Part shown: one piece after another, positions 24,387 through 35,521 of the stretch
Position numbering within the stretch: the stretch's first letter is position 1
Layout: each line of letters starts with the position of its first letter
DNA from: Breviolum minutum Mf 1.05b.01
Taxonomy: Eukaryota; Sar; Dinophyceae; Suessiales; Symbiodiniaceae
Direction of reading: 5' to 3'
DNA length: 64,000 nt
Assembly (NCBI GenBank): GCA_000507305.1
Contig: DF241168.1
Coordinates: forward strand, 23,156-87,155
Notes under the pieces: model-generated
Database searches by the model: none
Seen by the model: the letters and a program-made list of their open reading frames with translations, nothing else
Told to the model about the DNA's origin: nothing
Program-made: the position numbers and the translations under genes

Positions 24387-24549
24387 ACTTGATGTTTTAA
24401 AGTGCTTCTCAAGAAATGCGTCTCCTTCCTTAATTAAGCATGTTGAAGTGCTGCGGAATTCCCTGGTCTTAAGTCCAAAAAAGCCCTGGAAGTCTACCAG
24501 GCTACCATTCTTTGATAACTTGCTTTGCGAGTTTCACCATATCATATTA

Positions 24550-24645
24550 CGGATCACATGGCACTGGTCTATGTACCTACATTTACATTAGTAATTTTTT
24601 ATGGTTTTCATGTAGGTAGATATACCATACTCCTGGATCTTATGG
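24550..24645. mobile_element. Family C palindrome
   Basis: GGATCACATGGCACTGGTCT left; GTAGGTAGATATACCATACT right. Confidence 0.6.
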
Positions 24646-25130
24646 TAGTATTACGTAAGGGTTGGAATCATCATCCAAAAAGGTTCACCCAGCCTTTCTG
24701 TAAAAAATGCTGTTTGACATATGCAGGGCCAAAAAACACCCGGAGGATTCATTGTATGGAAAAAAAACATATCACCTGCATGGATAGGACGGATTTTTAT
24801 GGAATCAAGTAGTAGGCAAGTATATAAAAAGTCCCATGGATCCTATAGGGATAATGATCTGCAGGGTAAGGAGAATGTGTTTGATGGTTTTTTTGGCTTG
24901 CAAAGTGTCTTAGCTTTGCTCAAGGTGCTTGGAAAAAAAGTAAAAAAACGAATGCTACCAACTGGTGGTTTGATGATTTTATATACCATGGTAAAATCCG
25001 TGAAACAGCACCTCAAACACATAAATCGCAGATTCTAGGGGGATTCTATAAAAAAACACTTTTTTGTTGTTATTGGTCCCATGGTACCACCAAAAATAAC
25101 ACAAATCCACGATGTCCACAACAATCTCAC

Positions 25131-25237
25131 AGGCAAGTCACTGTACCAATACAAGTGCCGAAGAGGTCTACGTCCTGGAATCTTGGAAAAAAATGGAGGG
25201 GAGGAGACAAGGAAAAGTCGGAAAACGCGGTAGACAG
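25131..25237 (-). CDS. Candidate exon abutting family A
   Basis: On the minus strand, 35 codons run from the family A acceptor CAACCAG to the strong donor CCT|GTGAGATT. It reads LSTAFSDFSLSPPLHFFPRF and then QDVDLFGTCIGTVTC. Confidence 0.45.
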
Positions 25238-25331
25238 CTGGTTGGTGGTTTCAACCCATTTGAAAAATATTAGTCAAATTGGGAATCCTCCCCAGGTAGG
25301 GGTGAAAAAAAAATATATTTGAAACCACCAC
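25238..25331 (-). mobile_element. Family A hairpin, 94 nt, with 7-bp flanking repeat
   Basis: Minus strand: CTGTCTA precedes GGTGGTGG, and CTGTCTA follows CAACCAG. This is consistent with a target-site duplication. Confidence 0.72.
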
Positions 25332-25659
25332 CTAGACAGGCTTGAATACGTTGAATTGAAGACATATTCAACAATTTTGGTTGTCAAACATTAATTTTTG
25401 CATTTTTGAATTGAATGAAAACAACTTTTTGTTGTCAAACAATGCACGATTGTAGGCTTCCAACCACTTTAACGTTCCACCACAAAACATCCTTTGAAAC
25501 AAAAATTACGTCAAAACCAACCAATTAACCAACCGGCACCACCCAACCCCATCGTGACCGTCCTCCGCTTGTGATTCAGGACGTTGCATCCATTGAAAGA
25601 GATCTGTCAAGGCCTACAAAACCCAATCCAGCAAGGTGGACCCTCTTAGCCGATCGCTG

Positions 25660-25775
25660 GTGAAACAACCCCTATAAATGGCCTGAATTAAACGGCTTTG
25701 CCTGAGGTTTGCAGCCCTACTTAATAGGAGGCAAATAACCCTACTTATAACTGGTTTTTGGTCCCACCTTGTGGC
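25660..25775 (+). mobile_element. Family G hairpin
   Basis: AACCCCTATAAATGGCC left; TTTTTGGTCCCACCTTGTGG right. Confidence 0.55.
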
Positions 25776-25801
25776 AGAATGGCAAGTCAAAAAGCACTTA
25801 T

Positions 25802-25979
25802 GGATCTTTATGTTGAAAACTAGGTGTTTGAGCCACCAACTCATTTGTTTGTTTTTTTGCAAGATTTGCTGCTGCAGTGATAAACTTGCAAGGTTTGAAT
25901 GAGTTGAACAATCTTCCCCAAGTTTCCGGGTGAACAATTCGGGAAAAAAAACGCATTGAGACAAGCGTGACCACTTAGG
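25802..25979 (-). mobile_element. Family A hairpin, decayed and enlarged
   Basis: Residual GAGTTGAACAATCTTCCCC and GGGTGAACAATT core with degenerate ends; same orientation. Confidence 0.35.
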
Positions 25980-26929
25980 AAATCATTGTTCTTCCCAAAA
26001 AAAATCCACTCTGTAAGTAAAAACTCCCTACCCATCAACGGTGTTACTTCTGCTTTTGATGAATAGGTACCAAGTTGTTCAATGGATTCAAGTCTGTTTC
26101 TGTCACATGTGTCATCATCATTCATATCTTGCCAAAAGAAATTACACGGGCTCCTTCAAAAATTACCGCTAACTGAAAGGAAACGAACATTTGAAGGGAC
26201 AACCATGATTGTGTGAGGGAGCGATCTTTAGAAAAAAGGTTGAATTACAGTGATTTCTTGCTATTTTTTTCTCGGAAGTTTGCGTGTAAATTAAATTGGA
26301 TCGTTTCCTCAAGCAGAAGTACAGGCCCCGAATCCTAACATGACAATGGAACAAATAAACATTTGAAGATGTATCGGTATCGCCTGTTAAACACGGTGAT
26401 TTTCCAGCGATCGCCATGTTAGTTTTCCGAGGGAGGGAAAAGTAAAAAATCGTTGAGTTTCCACCAGCTAGTCTTCTAACTGGCTACATAACCCACTACC
26501 CGGGATGGTAACCCTCTCTATAAATGTGCCCTTATAAATGGGCAACTGCCTGGGGTTATAAGTTACCCTACATATCGTGCTTGTTTCACTCCATTTCTAG
26601 TTGGTGGACTTTGGACCCACCTGAGCAACGAAAAAACAAAAACCTTATTTCTTTCCATGGGTCATCCTGGTTGGTTAATGACGAGATCCTTATTTCATGG
26701 CTTATGACATAATCCCTGTATGATTGGGTAGTATTTCATCCCCTATATACCTTGGATCCACCGAGGGGACCGAGAGGTCAGGTAGATCCATATTCCCCCC
26801 CAAAAAAAACCTCGGGACTGAGATCATCCGGACAGCAATGTCACAACCATCGATCTTCGCATTGTAATGGGTGCACATCCTGGGTTGCTTGGAGGATGAG
26901 GGTCCTCTCAGTGGATGTTTTTGTTTTTA

Positions 26930-27150
26930 CATAGGATCACCCCAAAGGCCATTTGGAAGGGGTCCCACAACCCTACTCAAGGGGACTTACTACTGTTGAT
27001 GGACGAAATCCGGCTAACCAGTTGAGGTTGGTAGGTTCTCCGACTATTGACACGGTTTTATACATCCCAAATGGTGCAGGATTTCACCATGGTTATTAAC
27101 CACGTATCCATCCACTGGGATGATCCTCCAAGTGGGAGTGGGGCCCACTC
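26930..27150 (+). mobile_element. Family E element interrupted by a family D fragment
   Basis: E core GGCCATTTGGAAGGGGTCCC and right end GGGATGATCCTCCAAG. A D element starts TACTGTTGATGGACGAAATC at 26991 and ends about 27091. Confidence 0.6.
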
Positions 27151-27249
27151 CCAGTGCTGGAGGTTCTCAAGCTTTGCGGCAACCCCTTGGATGAGAATTT
27201 GACCCCAACCTACCTAGGATTCATGGGACGATTGCTTTTGTTTGCCTAA

Positions 27250-27366
27250 ACATGAATCCCTAAGGATCCAATCACCTTTTCAGACGGTGATTGGGGTGTA
27301 TAATCACCTCCTTAGAAAGGTATTTAGGTTCCATTACCATTCTCAGAAGGTGATTGGATCCCTAGG
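27250..27366 (+). mobile_element. Family J hairpin
   Basis: CCCTAAGGATCCAATCACCT / AGGTGATTGGATCCCTAGGG; inner AAGGTATTTAGGTTCCATTA shared with 34115. Confidence 0.66.
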
Positions 27367-27700
27367 GAATGGTTGAATTTTATGGTAAATGTATAGGTAA
27401 CTATACCATACATGGATCATCATGGGAACTAAACTCCAAGAAATCAAATTGGGAATCATGTTCCAAAAAAACATGCGGGGTAAAAACATTGAAAAACATC
27501 TTTGAGTTTCCACCATCTAGTAGTTGATTGATGGATAGACATTGCACATTTCCTAGTCTTCCAATTGCCTTGTGAGTAGCTGTTTGGACCCCCAAAACCT
27601 CCTGAGAAAGCCTTTAGGGGGTAACTCATCTTAAATTTTGAGGGTGTAGTCTTCATTTTCCTGGTGACCTGGGTCGCTAAATATTATTGGGAACATTACT

Positions 27701-27811
27701 GGTGTGAAGCCATTCACCAAATATGTGCAAGTCCAAAATGGATCCCACTTTCCCTCAAGTTTTGATGTGAAAATCCCCCAACAAAAAGATATTGAGACAA
27801 CCACCACCTAG
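27701..27811 (-). mobile_element. Family A hairpin, decayed
   Basis: Right end ATTGAGACAACCACCACCTAG and core TCCAAAATGGATCCCAC are retained. Confidence 0.4.
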
Positions 27812-27957
27812 TGAGCTTCGGCTTCAACATTGGAACAAAATCGGGGCAATCACAAGCAGCACCCCCCCCCCCCACAATTTTGAAGGCTGAGGTGGACGAC
27901 TGGCGCAAATTTTCCTGCAATTGCACCTAGGAGGGGGAAGGGGAGCCAATGTCAAAC

Positions 27958-28049
27958 ACCGGTTTCAACCCATCTGAAAAATATTATATAGTCAAATTGG
28001 ATCATTTCCCCAACTAGGGTGAAAGTAAGGAATATTTGAAACCACCACG
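27958..28049 (-). mobile_element. Family A hairpin
   Basis: GGTTTCAACCCATCTGAAAA to TATTTGAAACCACCACG. Confidence 0.65.
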
Positions 28050-28424
28050 TACTATGAGATTCTGTCTGTTTCTGTCTGTGTGTGTCTTTTCTCATGTTGG
28101 CAATGGCATGCAATGCCATCTTTCAAGAAACAACTCTATTGATAAATGCCATGGATGCCATAAACAAGAACGGAAGACACAACCAAATCTACCCTGCAAA
28201 TCAAAGACCATGAAAATAATAGTCCCCTGGAATTGTTGGCTAAAAACCCCCTACTAAAACAATGGTCTTTTCCAACACACTATTCATTAAATTAATGTTC
28301 GACTTGGAATCCCCAGGGGATCTAGTTTGTGGTTGCAAAATCCCGTTTCAAACCTCACGGAAGTCAAGTTGGGAATCATCTCTCCTCCAACGTTCGAGTT
28401 GGTCGATGGATAGAAATGGAGCCA

Positions 28425-28591
28425 CGAAAAAACTTCTCCTACACTTTCCATGGGAAATCCTGGTTGTTTAATATAGGTATCCTTATTCTGGTTTATTATA
28501 ATGCCCATTTATATAATTGTGTAGTATGATCCCCTGCCTATATCCCATAAACAGCTAGGTTGAAATGGTTTACTAAGGGAAACCTGGCAAG
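28425..28591 (+). repeat. Duplicated block 1, paired with 11189-11357
   Basis: Same order of sequence as the partner, including the L repeat and the flanking GGTTTACTAAG. Confidence 0.75.
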
Positions 28592-28859
28592 AAGGTGTTT
28601 GGGCCCCAAAATCATACCCTAAACACCGAACATCAATAGGTATTTGGATGTCTAGGGAATGAACGGAAATCTTCCGTGGGAGTTTTCGCCATCTTTTTTT
28701 GGTGGCAAAAAGTGGGTGGTTCACTTATTGGTATACCTTTTTGTGAGCGAGGATTTTGGACATATGCTGACGATTTCTTCAAGGATTCTGGTCAGGGCAA
28801 ATGGGTGGACAGGTAGCATTGCCAGTCTATAAACCACATGAAATAGACACCTTATTTAC

Positions 28860-28971
28860 CATCCCTAAGAATCCAGACCCTTAGAATAGGATTGATGGTC
28901 GAAACATCCCATCCCCAGAATAGGAATATATGGGTAATCCCTTTCTTAGGACATATCTGGATTCTTAGCGC
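28860..28971 (+). mobile_element. Family H element
   Basis: CCCTAAGAATCCAGACCC / ATATCTGGATTCTTAG ends; core GATTGATGGTCGAAACATCC. Confidence 0.65.
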
Positions 28972-29089
28972 ATAAGATTACCACAGTGTATTTACCATGC
29001 ATATCAAATAAAATCATAGACACCAAACAAACTAGCATCAAATCATACAAGTTGGGCCGCGCACCGATCGTTCTAAATCGAGGGTCATG

Positions 29090-29336
29090 GGGCGGGCCCC
29101 TATGAATGGACCTTCTAGAATGGGTTTGCCTGGAGTTATTTCACACCTATAAGTGGAGTTGGTTCACCCTACTTCTACCCTCTGGTAGACGATCACATAG
29201 CTGGCTCCGGAATATCCCCTTTAAAACCAATAGGATTCATACATCGACTCAATCCGGGTCCAGCCATTTTCAATTGTCAGCCCATGTTAGTTCACCCTAC
29301 TTATAACTGGCGACTGGAAGGGCCCCACCTTTGTAT
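29090..29336 (+). mobile_element. Family G element with a nested F hairpin
   Basis: GGGCGGGCCCCTATGAATGG left; GAAGGGCCCCACCTTTGTA right. The F ends ACCCTCTGGTAGACG and CCCATGTTAG lie inside. Confidence 0.55.
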
Positions 29337-29946
29337 TTACCAGTAATTATACAGTGATTGCAAAGTAGATGGCACAGTCCCTACATATTGGTTTATAAGC
29401 ACCCTTTACTAACCTACCTTTTGGTATCGGCAAGCCATCTACTTTGACCTTAAGGTATATGTTCTAAGCTTAGCTCCATATAGGATGAAGGGATTTTAGA
29501 CAACCCCAGCTCCTTAGCTTCCCTTCCAACCAGCGTTTGAGAAAACCCTTGGGCATCCCGAACCAGTTCGGGTTGACCCGCTGCGATACGTCCGCTTCTG
29601 AGGCGTAGTGGTAGTGGGCGAAGGGAACACAGGAGCAGTGGGACAAAAAACGGTGCTGGTTGGGTTGTATATGGGAGATTATAGTACCCAGTTATGTTAT
29701 ATAGGGATTGTAATAAGCCATTGTAATAAGCCATTGCCCAGTTATCTATGTTGTATATAGGGATTGTATATAATAAGCCATTATAAGGATCCTGGTTTAA
29801 CCAACCAGTATCATTATTGATCCAAAAACCGTACATGACAGTTCCATCGAATCCTGGTTGGTTCATAGGGATCCTTATATAGTGGTCTATGGTACTCCCA
29901 TGTAATCCCCACATACCAGGGTAGCATGTCATCCCTTAATCCGAAC

Positions 29947-30067
29947 CCAGCAACCACCGGGGTGGGGTTTCCTTCAATGCTCACATCCTTGGCGGCAGTA
30001 AAATCTTCAGCCATGGCGGGCTGAAACCTCCTGAAGGTGAACCTAATGTCAAATTCATTCAGGTATA
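29947..30067 (-). CDS. Candidate exon
   Basis: On the minus strand, 39 codons lie between the acceptor ACATTCAAG and the donor GCTGG|GTTCGG. It reads YLNEFDIRFTFRRFQPAMAE and then DFTAAKDVSIEGNPTPVVA. The acceptor side is the end of a K element. Confidence 0.48.
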
Positions 30068-30069
30068 CT

Positions 30070-30193
30070 TGAATGTCCATGGAAGTTAGCAAATGGCGAG
30101 TAAATGGGTTATACCCCCACTATACCCCATTTATAAGTAGATTATAAGCCATTGATCCTAACCATTTACCAAATTCCTGGGACATCCAAGTAC
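30070..30193. mobile_element. Family K element
   Basis: TTGAATGTCCATGGAAGTTA left; CTGGGACATCCAAGTA right. Confidence 0.58.
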
Positions 30194-30399
30194 ATCCAAG
30201 TACCAATATGTTAGTAAGTTGGTTTATAACTTATAACCTACTTGCGGGACGTATCCAACCTACTAATTACACATTCGGGTTATAATCCATTTACTAAGTA
30301 CCAGCAGGACATCCCAGTAGGTATAAATGTACTAAAACGTCCCATAGATCAACAAAAGGGAACAAGATCTGTGTAAGTGGAAAAACTCCAAACAAGCTT

Positions 30400-30505
30400 A
30401 TACCCTCCGGTAGACAAACATAGCAATGGAAAATCCCCATCTTGAATAGGAAATCCATCTTCAAATGGTGGATTTTCCATTGCTATGCTAGATTACCGGA
30501 GTGTA
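30400..30505. mobile_element. Family F hairpin
   Basis: TACCCTCCGGTAGACAAACA / GCTAGATTACCGGAGTGTA. Confidence 0.68.
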
Positions 30506-30607
30506 ATTATAACTCAGGAAGTCCAATGACCAAACATTGCCCCTTGGTTTGATCAGGAATCCTTAAAACATCATCCCAAGGACCCATTCTTTTCGTCTTA
30601 GACTTGG

Positions 30608-30698
30608 ACTTCCATTGAAAACTATGCTGCTCGTCAAATTGGATCACTTCTCCAGGGATCCAGGTGAACCAAAAAATCTATCAAAAAGCACCAGCTAG
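30608..30698 (-). mobile_element. Family A hairpin, decayed
   Basis: Core TCAAATTGGATCACTTCTCC and right end AAAGCACCAGCTAG. Confidence 0.4.
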
Positions 30699-30737
30699 AT
30701 ACATTCTATGAAATCCGATCATCATACTTCTCTTGTC

Positions 30738-30838
30738 AACTTGTCAACCTACCCTGGCTAACCGTTTTTTCTTAATAAGGCCGAAAATTCAACCCTTATT
30801 TCTGAGGGGGGAGGTTACCTTAGCAGGGGTAGGTTGAG
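30738..30838. mobile_element. Family M element (TTAATAAGGCC core)
   Basis: TCAACCTACCCTGG / GCAGGGGTAGGTTGA. Confidence 0.6.
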
Positions 30839-30891
30839 ACCATGGTTGGAACCCACGTCAACACCCCCGGACTCGTTGATCACCCCGTCAC

Positions 30892-31008
30892 CTGGACGTG
30901 GTGACCACATAAGGCACGCCAGATGCAGCCAACTCATACCTGGTCGACTCGACTCCAAGCCACTTGACGGACAGGTCCAGGGCTCGAGCCGTAGCAGAAC
31001 AGCATTTG
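30892..31008 (-). CDS. Candidate exon
   Basis: On the minus strand, 38 codons lie between the acceptor CAACACCTGCAG and the donor TCCAG|GTGACG. It reads ATARALDLSVKWLGVESTRY and then ELAASGVPYVVTTS. Both splice sites are good, and the region is GC-richer than the flanks. Confidence 0.5.
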
Positions 31009-31647
31009 CTGCAGGTGTTGTTTTTTGTCGTCTTTTTTGTTGGCGGGGGTGGGTTGCTTATATGCAACCCTCATTTGGGGAAATGATCCGATTTGACGAC
31101 TGGGGCATATTTTTTCAAATGGGTTGGTGAAAAACCACCAACTAGTTATCTAAGTATCTATATCATACTCAAATTGAAACTAACAGCAAAGGCAGCTGAA
31201 AATGGATGGATTCAATACGATTGTTTCCTTTTAGGACAATTTCGGCCTATTTTCAGAAAAAATGTGTTAGTTTCAGGGAGTGTACTAGTCTCTCCAAAAG
31301 TAAACTTTTCTTTGAGGGGATGGATTTTTGTTTTTTGCGGATGGATTTTAATGTTTGGTTGCTCTTATGATTTTTTGTTTACCTGGTAAACCTCTTGCGT
31401 TTTGGCAGGTTGAGCTGAACTATATGGACGAATCATAAACGACATGGTTATTTTGAAGCGTTCTAGTTATGTTATCATAAATGAAAATAATCCATATATG
31501 CAAACACAGCAAATCATATGAGCAATGACAAAACCCTCTTGCTTTCCATTATGCTGGTTGTTTCTATATAGAGATGCTTTTTAATGACTAATTATATTCC
31601 CCAAATAACTGTTCATGATATGTTTGGGTGTAGTTCAATGTCGACAT

Positions 31648-31760
31648 CTAGGTAGTGGCTTCAAGTACCAATTTCAAAGCCAAGATGTTTCATTAAAATG
31701 GGTTCTGCCTTTTCCCCAAAATTTATGGGGTGAAAATTCCTTCCAATAAATTTGAAACCA
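31648..31760 (-). mobile_element. Family A hairpin, decayed
   Basis: CTAGGTAGTGGCTTCAAG on the left, AAATTTGAAACCA on the right; core CCCCAAAATTTATGGGGTG. Confidence 0.4.
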
Positions 31761-31812
31761 ATAAAGAAGTCACGGAGACGCATGAAACACGGTTTAACAG
31801 CCCCTGGAAACA

Positions 31813-31920
31813 CTCCCGAAGTTTAACAGCGATTTTTTCCCTGAAAAGCTTGCGGGACCCAACAGGAAACTACTTTTCCAACCATCATTTTTAGGGGCTA
31901 TGTTAAACTTTAGGGGTGTA
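31813..31920. mobile_element. Family F hairpin
   Basis: ACTCCCGAAGTTTAACAGC / CTATGTTAAACTTTAGGGGT; directly abuts the next copy. Confidence 0.6.
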
Positions 31921-32023
31921 CCCTCCCTGAAACTAACGTAGCCTATGAAAATCCCCATACTTCCCGGTAAATACCATCAAAACGGTGGATTTTTCATAGC
32001 TATGTTAGTCTACAGAAGTGTAA
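31921..32023. mobile_element. Family F hairpin
   Basis: ACCCTCCCTGAAACTAACGT / CTATGTTAGTCTACAGAAGT. Confidence 0.66.
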
Positions 32024-32055
32024 CATGAAGCACTCACACAATCCGCGAAAAATGT

Positions 32056-32145
32056 TGTTTTCAGAGCCATTTTTCCAGCAGCATCTGCAGCATTGCCACA
32101 TGGACCTGGTCTTTCAGTGAACGGTGTGGAGCGACCATCAGAACC
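32056..32145 (-). CDS. Candidate exon
   Basis: After the acceptor CCATGTCAG the minus strand reads SDGRSTPFTERPGPCGNAAD and then AAGKMALKT. The donor is uncertain (GCTCTG is possible). It lies next to the family F hairpin at 31919-32023. Confidence 0.42.
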
Positions 32146-32626
32146 CTGACATGGAACCATGAAATACTGCTTGGGTAATGGGGATCCTTAGTTCATGGCT
32201 GCCATGAAAGAATGTACTATATATAACTGGTTGGTATGTATCCATCCCCTATAGCCCATGACTGCATAATATTTCATCCCCTAAATAGCCCAACTCAACT
32301 CTGACCATCAATTTAGGTGCTACTGTTGATGGCAACCAGAAATCCGAAACAACCACCTGGGATGGTCATCCATTTCTGAATGAACCGTGCAGGGAGCCTA
32401 GCCCTCGTCGCCGTTCACTGAACTGTTTTCTTTCGTGAATGACCAAGCAAATTCAAATAGAATATTCTCCACAAATAGTGAATTGACAAAAACAAAAACA
32501 TATCACCTCTTAAAAACACCCATGCGTTCATTTCTCTATCTGCCAAAAAAGATAGCTCAAGCCTAGACTGCTACAGTCGACATAAAATTAAACCCCAGGT
32601 GTTTTTTCTTAACAGAAAAAAAACCT

Positions 32627-32731
32627 GTTGATGGAAGAAAACACCTGCTTGATATGTAAAATATCACATTATTTACAGGGTTTTAGACATGCCAGGTGGT
32701 TGTTTCGGATTTCAGTCATGAACCGTATCAC
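32627..32731 (+). mobile_element. Family D hairpin
   Basis: CTGTTGATGGAAGAAAACAC to GTTTCGGATTTCAGTCATG. Confidence 0.58.
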
Positions 32732-32880
32732 TTTCCACCGGACCTCCATTTGTTTCCGATGAAAACGTAGGTAGCTCCCATGCTTCCATCGTGGCTAGGT
32801 GACCTGAGATCTCATCATTTCCATCAACAAAACCTATGGGATGACACGATGCAACTCCCAATTAAAACCCTAAGGCCCTA

Positions 32881-33027
32881 CTTGGAGGATCATCCCAGTG
32901 GATGTAAGTGGTTAATAACCATGGTGATCGTAAGTCCCCTAACTGAGGTGATTCCTCTTCCAAATGACCTAAATGGCTTATAAATAGGGGTTACTAACCA
33001 CTTACTAAATGGGATGATCCTCCAAGT
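32881..33027 (-). mobile_element. Family E hairpin
   Basis: CTTGGAGGATCATCCCAGTG to GGGATGATCCTCCAAG. The flanks share TAAGGCCNTA. Confidence 0.7.
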
Positions 33028-33204
33028 AAGGCCATAAGATCCAGGTATGTCCTAAGGAAGGGATTTCCCCTACAATCCCATTCTGTTGATCGGGTTAAGA
33101 CCACCAAGTCTGCTCTATGTTCTTGGTTTTTGCGAGGTACCAGGATCTCCATAGGATCTCCCAGTAAGTTAGTACAAACATGTTCAACTTTTTGTTTGGT
33201 GCAG

Positions 33205-33374
33205 ACACATTTGAGTTTCCATTCCTAGAAGAAATTTTCCAGCAATTTGGGCCGACACAGGCCGTTCAATGCATGTGGGCCATTAGGGGCAATTTGATCG
33301 ATCGGTTAGGAAATAGGATGTGCTACGAAAACGCGCCCTGGCATTTCCTCGTTGGGGGTGCCTCATTTTGCTGA
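33205..33374 (+). CDS. Plus-strand candidate terminal exon
   Basis: Follows a pyrimidine-rich acceptor (TTTGTTTGGTGCAG). It reads TFEFPFLEEIFQQFGPTQAV and stays open to TGA at 33374. It is antisense to neighbouring candidates at 32.1 and 34.3 kb, so it may be a separate gene or a chance frame. Confidence 0.3.
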
Positions 33375-33498
33375 GTTTTTCCACGGTTGGGAAAAGATGC
33401 TAACAAATTACAATCATTTTGAGCAGAATTTGATGGCAGGAAATTAAGCACCAAATCAGAAGAAACAAAAACAAAAACATCCTAAGATACTTCTAATA

Positions 33499-33604
33499 TA
33501 TGGATGTTTCCGAAAATAGGGGTACCCCAAAATGGATGGTTTGAAATGGAAAACCCTATTAAAATGGATGATTTGGGGGTACCACTATTTTCGGAAACAT
33601 CCAA
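33499..33604 (-). mobile_element. Family B hairpin, reverse
   Basis: TATGGATGTTTCCGAAAATA to TTTTCGGAAACATCCA. Confidence 0.7.
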
Positions 33605-34114
33605 ATAGACATACAGATACATCCTGTTGCTGGTTCACAAATCCTACACTGAAGCTGACACGGCAAATATCCCAATTATTTACAGGAGGTTTTAGTGCCA
33701 AGGTGCTTCACCAACGATTTCTCTTCACCATCAATAGTAAAGCAGTTAATTTTCCAGCTGCAAACATCCCAACAGAATCTAAAACAACCCCTTAAAAAAG
33801 GTGGCAAAAGGGAAGAACGGCAATTTTTGGAAGTTTCGGGATTTTTGGGGCAAATTTGGCTTATTTTCGGCAAAACAACTCCGGTATTTATAGTGGGCCC
33901 AGGTCATGTTGAGTGATTCGGAGCGATGGATTTCCCCCACGTTTCCGTTGACAGCAGCGGTTTTGTCAAGTATTCCCATCCAGCCAATCAGCGAGCGATG
34001 GGACCCTCCGAAAAAGAGGGGATGTTTTGATTCTGTTTTTTGGCAGGGTTCTTTTGGATAGATCTCCAGTTTTCCAGCATGTTTTATCCAGTTTTGAGAT
34101 CCCGTGATTCTTAG

Positions 34115-34222
34115 GTTTCAGGGATCCAATCACCTTCTGAGAATGGTAATGGAACCTAAATACCTTTCATTTCGGAGGTGATTATACACCCCAATCACCA
34201 TCTGAGGTTCGGTGATTGGGAT
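34115..34222 (-). mobile_element. Family J hairpin, reverse
   Basis: GGGATCCAATCACCTTCTGA / GGTGATTGGGATCC. Confidence 0.64.
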
Positions 34223-34250
34223 CCTTATAGGGAGGGTTTTTTCAACTTTC

Positions 34251-34352
34251 CTGCCAGGACACTCAGCAGTTGTGACCAATCCACTCCTAGGTATTCACGG
34301 GACTGTCCCGTAGATGCAATCTCTATGGTTTCAGCTTCCACGTCCTCGACTT
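34251..34352 (-). CDS. Candidate acidic exon
   Basis: On the minus strand, 33 codons lie between the acceptor CATAGCCCAG and a GA donor (TGGCAG|GAAAGT). It reads VEDVEAETIEIASTGQSREY and then LGVDWSQLLSVLA. Nearly half the codons start with G, a strong coding texture. It abuts a family J element. Confidence 0.5.
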
Positions 34353-34512
34353 CTGGGCTATGTTGACCTGGTCACCCCAGGTCAAGCCCCTTCGGTGAAT
34401 TCCAACCCAAAAGCCACATCCCAAAGAATGCGGGACCCTGATGGCATCAGGACATTTACAGTCATTTAAGATATATTTCCAACCAAAGAGCCAACTATTT
34501 TTCAACTAAAAT

Positions 34513-34546
34513 CTGGTGAACATTTGATCCTATCAAGCTTTGATCC
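34513..34546 (-). CDS. Candidate short exon after a hairpin intron
   Basis: The minus-strand acceptor CACCTTCCCAG is the other end of the family G element. The leading G completes Arg with the previous exon, and the frame continues DQSLIGSNVHQ. The donor is not resolved. Confidence 0.4.
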
Positions 34547-34550
34547 CTGG

Positions 34551-34815
34551 GAAGGTGGGCCCCTTCACCAGTTACAATTGAAGTGCAATAACACCTATAA
34601 GTAGGGGGTGTAACCCCATGTACCTATTTATCAGGACCCATTTACAAGGCCATTTTTGGTAAGGGGTTATCGTTATAACTCCATTTACACCCTGGAAGAT
34701 TAACATGGAACCTACAGATCACCCATAAAAAGAAAGGAAACTTATCTGAACCCTACCTCCAGGGAATTATGTTCCAGCCGTTAATCTTCAGGGGTTTTCC
34801 AACCAGTAGGAGCCC
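34551..34815 (-). mobile_element. Family G element with nested F, filling an intron
   Basis: AAGGTGGGCCCCTTCACCAG left; CCAGTAGGAGCCCATCCTT right; occupies the intron 34547-34818. Confidence 0.62.
34686..34797. mobile_element. Family F hairpin nested in G
   Basis: ACACCCTGGAAGATTAACAT / GCCGTTAATCTTCAGGGGT. Confidence 0.62.
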
Positions 34816-34818
34816 ATC

Positions 34819-34936
34819 CTTAAAGTCGAAATTCCCTCGCCTTTCAGTTGCTTCAGCTTCTCGGTGGACACTTGCATCACTGGCGCAGTTACACCACGAC
34901 GTGCACCATGACGACCAATCGTCACAGAGGGACCAT
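34819..34936 (-). CDS. Candidate exon
   Basis: On the minus strand, 38 codons lie between the acceptor CATCCTTTGCAG and a GA donor (TTTAAG|GATGGG) located in a family G terminus. It reads GPSVTIGRHGARRGVTAPVM and then a basic helix with STEKLKQLKGEG. Two trailing bases join in phase with the exon at 34513-34546. Confidence 0.52.
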
Positions 34937-35005
34937 CTGCAAAGGATGGAACCTGGGAAGATTTTCAGGATGAATCATCATTGGGAGTTCCCAAGCATAC
35001 CCATA

Positions 35006-35100
35006 CCCATTACGGATCCATGGGACTGGCATATCTAGCTACATTTAAGTTGATTTTTATGGTAAATGTAGGTAAATGTACCATACATGGATCCTATGGG
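35006..35100. mobile_element. Family C palindrome
   Basis: CGGATCCATGGGACTGGCAT left; GTACCATACATGGATCCTAT right. Confidence 0.66.
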
Positions 35101-35521
35101 ATAGGGCCACCATAATCCCTGAAGAAGGCCTGAATATTTCCCGAAAAAGGAGGGTGGCATTTGGGGGGGTGTTGAACATTGAAAATGTTTTACCATACCT
35201 GTCCTTCGTGTCTTTCCCTGGAAAAAATCAGACTTTTCTACCTCTTCATATCTATGGTAAGATTTCCATCCTCAAAAATAAATGTCTTCATATTTGGTAA
35301 GATTTCCATCCTCAGAAATTGGAAAAGCTCATCCACGAATCGCAAGGTCCGGTAATATCACTACAAACATCAAAGTGAACACCGCAACTGAGGGCGGCGC
35401 ATTCCTCTGCAAATTTCAGCACTTGCGACAACAAAAACGCGGAACAACAACTTCTTCGTTCCGCCAAAGGAGGGACTTCACAGCGGTTCTGCTTCACCGC
35501 GGCCTGCAAAGACCATGAGAC

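Noticed and set aside
24013..24412. Poly-valine and poly-glutamine/arginine frames
   Set aside because: Produced by the GTT/GTC array; the flanks do not look coding.
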